Position numbers and translations under genes: made by a program
Shown here: positions 61,283-64,000 of the stretch, piece by piece
Layout of the letters: each line of letters opens with the position of its first letter
Position numbering within the stretch: the first letter of the stretch is position 1
Notes under the pieces: model-generated
Database searches by the model: none
What the model saw: the letters and a program-made list of their open reading frames with translations, nothing else
What the model was told of the DNA's origin: nothing
NCBI GenBank assembly: GCA_902364065.1
Contig: CABJCJ010000007.1
Location: 25,285-89,284, forward strand
DNA length: 64,000 nt
Direction of reading: 5' to 3'
From: Veillonellaceae bacterium SB90
Lineage (GTDB): Bacteria; Bacillota; Negativicutes; Selenomonadales; Selenomonadaceae

Positions 61283-61969
61283 ATGCCCGTCTACAATGCC
61301 CCACTGCTCACGATTGATCCCAAGGAAACCCGGCGCTACGCAGGGCTCATGCGTGCCAAGAACTTCGACGAAGCCCTCATTGAAGAGGCCTGTCAGGATG
61401 CGCGCCTGCTCGCCAAGCCGCAGGGTATCTGGCAGCTCTACGACTACGACTGCGAGAAGCAGGAAGTCCTGGCCGATCCCCCCTTTCACATCGAAGGCGC
61501 AAAAATCGGCAAGCATCTCGCCGGCTGCGACAAGGTCATCCTGCTGGCCGTCACGGTCGGCGATGATATCGAGGACATGGTCACGAAACGCTTTGCCGAT
61601 GGTGAGTACGCCTCCAGCGTGCTGCTCGATGCCGCAGCGACCACGGCCGTCGAGCAGCTGGCCGACGGCATGGAACGGGCCATCAAACCCAAGATGGCGG
61701 CACAGGGCTATGGCATGCGCTGGCGTTTCAGTCCGGGCTACGGCGACTGGCCGCTCGACCAGCAGCCTGAGCTCATCCGCCTGACACGCTGCGAGACGAT
61801 CGGCATCACCCTTTCTGAGTCCAAGATGCTCATGCCGCGCAAGAGCGTCACGGCCATCATCGGCCTTTATAAAGAAGAAAAGCACACCACCCCGGAAGCA
61901 GATGCTCACGAAGCCAGGGGCTGCGCTGCGTGCGGCAAGAAAGACTGTCCTTCACGCAGACAGGGATAA
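61283..61969 (+). CDS. stand-alone methionine synthase reactivation-domain protein
   Basis: A 228-residue protein equal to the C-terminal AdoMet-binding activation domain of MetH. The key segment RWRFSPGYGDWPLDQQPELIRL corresponds to the AdoMet-binding RxSPGY motif, and GITLSESKMLMPRKSVTAIIGLY is the following conserved block. The C-terminus has three Cys (GCAACGKKDCPSR). It should repair oxidised cobalamin in MetH by reductive methylation. RBS TGAGGAGG; it lies 118 bases upstream of metH. Confidence 0.85.
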   Translation: MPVYNAPLLTIDPKETRRYAGLMRAKNFDEALIEEACQDARLLAKPQGIWQLYDYDCEKQEVLADPPFHIEGAKIGKHLAGCDKVILLAVTVGDDIEDMVTKRFADGEYASSVLLDAAATTAVEQLADGMERAIKPKMAAQGYGMRWRFSPGYGDWPLDQQPELIRLTRCETIGITLSESKMLMPRKSVTAIIGLYKEEKHTTPEADAHEARGCAACGKKDCPSRRQG

Positions 61970-62086
61970 ATAAAATGACGCAAAGGAACGAATTTTTCTT
62001 GACATATAATGCATACTAACATAGTATGGTTATAAAATAATACATATATAAGCCGCGAAACTGAATGAACAATAAGGAGCGTTACC

Positions 62087-64000
62087 ATGATCCATATCTT
62101 TGACGGTGCCATGGGCACCATGCTGCAGGCCGGCGGGCTCAAACCAGGCGGCTGCCCTGAGCTCATGAACATCGAGCATCCGGAAGTCGTCCTTGGTATC
62201 CACCGCGCATATATCGAAGCCGGTGCGACCATCATCGAGACGAATACCTTCGGCGCGAGCCGCCTCAAACTCGACCATTACGGCCTCGAGGACCGCGTGG
62301 CAGAGCTCAACGCCGCCGCCGTGCGGATTGCCCGGGAAGCGGCAGGCGAAAAAGCAAAGATTGCCGGCTCCATGGGCCCGACGGGCCGTTTCATCAGCCC
62401 GCTCGGCGATCTCGATTTTGAAGAAGCCTATGCCTGCTTCCACGAGCAGGCCGCTGCTCTCGCCGAGGCCGGCGTCGATTACTTCATCATCGAAACCTGC
62501 ATCGACATCCAGGAAATGCGCGCCGCGCTGCTCGCCGCCAAGGATGTCGCGCCCAACGTCCCCGTCATCTGCCAGCTGACTTACAGCGATGACGGCCGTA
62601 CCGTCACGGGCACGGACCCGCAGTCCGCCGCCATCATCCTCTCGGCCATGGGCGCCGACATCATCGGCGTCAACTGCTCACTCGGACCGGAACAGCTCGT
62701 GCCAATCGTCAAAATACTTGCCGAGAACTGCGACTGTCCGATCAGCGTACAGCCGAACGCCGGCATGCCGCAGCTCGTCGACGGCGAAACGCACTTCCCG
62801 ATGGGACCGGAGGACTTCGGCAGCTGGGCACCGAAGCTCCTCGCCGCCGGCGCCACCTACCTCGGCGGCTGCTGCGGCACGACGCCGGAGCACATCCGCG
62901 CCCTCGCCTCAGCCCTCGCTGACTGTGAAGAACCCAGACGCGCCGCACGCCCCCAGCGCCTCTGGCTGGCCAGCCGCAGCAAATCCGTCTGCATCGACAA
63001 AGACCTGCCGACCGTCCTCATCGGCGAACGCATCAACCCGACGGGCCGCAAGAAGCTCGCTGCCGAGATTCGCGAAGGATCGCTGCTCTCCGTCAAGAAG
63101 GAAGCCGTCAATCAGGTGAAGGCCGGCGCCAGACTTCTCGACGTCAACATGGGCGTTGCCGGCATCGATGCCGTAACAGCCATGAAGCAGGCTGTAACCG
63201 AGATTGCCCAGCTCACCGACGCACCGCTCGCCATCGATACGAACGACGCCGCAGCACTCGAAGCCGGCCTGCGCGCCTATCCGGGCCGCGCGCTCATCAA
63301 CTCCGTCTCCGCCGAGGATGCCCGCATCCGCGATTTCCTGCCGCTCGCCAAGAAATACGGCGCTGCCATCCTCTGCCTGCCGATCACCGAAGACGGCGTG
63401 CCCAAGACGGCAGACGACCGCCTCAAGGCCGTGCAGTTCATCATCGAGAACGCCCGGAAAGCCGGGCTCAAGGACGGAGATTTCCTGCTCGACGCCCTCG
63501 TCATGACCGTATCGGCTGACAAGAATGCCTGCCGCGAAGTCCTGCGTACCCTGCATCTCTATCGCCAGCATCTGGGCTTCCCCTCCACGATGGGCCTTTC
63601 CAACATCTCCTTCGGCCTGCCGAACCGGCCGCTCATCAACAGCACCTTCTTCGCCATGTGCCTTGTGGCCGGCCTCGATGCGCCAATCATGAACCCCTAC
63701 GATGAATCCATGCAGAAAGCCCTCAAGGCCAGTGCGGCCCTGCTCGGCGACGATCCCTGCGGCCTGGCCTTCAGTCAGGACGAGAGCAACCTCGCCGTCC
63801 CCAAGAAAGCAGCCGTGATGAAGACGACGAACCTGCCAATCCTTGAGGCCATCAAGCAGGCCGTCATCGAAGGCGAAAAAGACATCATCGTCGACCTCGT
63901 CATCAAGGCGCTCGAAGAGGGCAAGACGGGTAATGAGATCACGGAAAACGGCCTGACCGCTGCCATGACGGAAATCGGCGAAGACTTCGGCTCCGGGCGC
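62087..64000 (+). CDS. metH: cobalamin-dependent methionine synthase, 5' part
   Basis: 638 codons are in the window and the frame is still open at its end. Residues 1-300 form the homocysteine/zinc domain: FDGAMGTMLQ at the start, IIGVNCSLGPEQL, and the zinc ligands in the GGCCGTTPEHI segment near residue 260. Residues about 310-580 form the pterin-binding domain (IGERINPTGRKKLA, ARLLDVNMG, STMGLSNISFGLPNR). The frame then enters the helical cap of the cobalamin domain (IVDLVIKALEEGKTGNEI). RBS AAGGAG. Reactivation is likely supplied by the separate gene upstream. Confidence 0.95.
   Translation, partial: MIHIFDGAMGTMLQAGGLKPGGCPELMNIEHPEVVLGIHRAYIEAGATIIETNTFGASRLKLDHYGLEDRVAELNAAAVRIAREAAGEKAKIAGSMGPTGRFISPLGDLDFEEAYACFHEQAAALAEAGVDYFIIETCIDIQEMRAALLAAKDVAPNVPVICQLTYSDDGRTVTGTDPQSAAIILSAMGADIIGVNCSLGPEQLVPIVKILAENCDCPISVQPNAGMPQLVDGETHFPMGPEDFGSWAPKLLAAGATYLGGCCGTTPEHIRALASALADCEEPRRAARPQRLWLASRSKSVCIDKDLPTVLIGERINPTGRKKLAAEIREGSLLSVKKEAVNQVKAGARLLDVNMGVAGIDAVTAMKQAVTEIAQLTDAPLAIDTNDAAALEAGLRAYPGRALINSVSAEDARIRDFLPLAKKYGAAILCLPITEDGVPKTADDRLKAVQFIIENARKAGLKDGDFLLDALVMTVSADKNACREVLRTLHLYRQHLGFPSTMGLSNISFGLPNRPLINSTFFAMCLVAGLDAPIMNPYDESMQKALKASAALLGDDPCGLAFSQDESNLAVPKKAAVMKTTNLPILEAIKQAVIEGEKDIIVDLVIKALEEGKTGNEITENGLTAAMTEIGEDFGSGR

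Overview
The window looks like a chromosomal segment of a diderm Firmicute, most likely a Negativicute of the Selenomonadaceae (Selenomonas/Mitsuokella type). This is an inference. The housekeeping genes and promoters are Firmicute-like (near-consensus TTGACA-N17-TATAAT promoters, a sufCBDSU cluster, Soj/Spo0J-type ParAB with 16-bp parS sites, 16S with an AGGAGG-type anti-SD). The cell must also have an outer membrane, because a large autotransporter with a C-terminal beta-barrel is encoded. Radical-SAM genes of the futalosine menaquinone route, a dicarboxylate carrier and aspartase suggest anaerobic fumarate-linked metabolism.

Layout. 1-2291: 5' part of tRNA-Ala, a complete 16S rRNA gene with tandem promoters, and tRNA-Gln, all on the minus strand. 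2.5-7.9 kb: an orphan sorbitol-type PTS IIA, a LacI regulator, ung, a folate operon (folE-folP-folB-folK::DHFR) and a ferredoxin. 8-13.7 kb: aspartase, a DASS dicarboxylate carrier and a divergent GlnK/GlnL-like two-component system. 13.7-17.9 kb: an MTA-phosphorylase-like gene, mqnC and two mqnE paralogues. 18.1-20.8 kb: a three-gene ABC importer. 20.86-21.03 kb: a rod-shaped RNA candidate resembling 6S RNA. 21.1-27.2 kb: a Crp-family regulator, a flavoprotein and the suf operon. 27.4-31.1 kb: a HAD phosphatase, purA and purB.

31.3-37.5 kb is one long minus-strand operon behind a structured leader RNA. It encodes a glutathionyl-hydroquinone-reductase-like GST, an MmgE/PrpD protein, a polar amino-acid ABC importer and a GNAT acetyltransferase, a content reminiscent of the Bacillus yxe operon for S-modified cysteine breakdown. 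Two tRNA-Val genes follow, then a PHP phosphatase, an APC permease and an acyl-CoA ligase. 42-49.7 kb is the surface and secretion region: an autotransporter whose signal-peptide region is interrupted by a G8 homopolymer (likely phase-variable, out of frame here), a secreted subtype-B tannase, two small exported proteins and a LysR regulator. A MerR/MATE pair follows.

52.2-57.3 kb encodes a three-piece glutamate synthase. 57.6-61.0 kb holds an M23 peptidase, a DUF4446 protein, parB and parA. Three perfect parS sites lie within 9 kb, so the region is probably origin-proximal. The window ends in a split B12-dependent methionine synthase: a stand-alone reactivation-domain protein followed by metH, cut by the window edge.

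The most promising observations are the G8 phase switch, the leader RNA and operon at 31-37.5 kb, a TGTA-N7-TACA dyad shared by the aspartase, dicarboxylate-carrier and glutamate-synthase promoter regions, the HPPK-DHFR fusion, and the MTAP/mqnC/mqnE/mqnE cluster.
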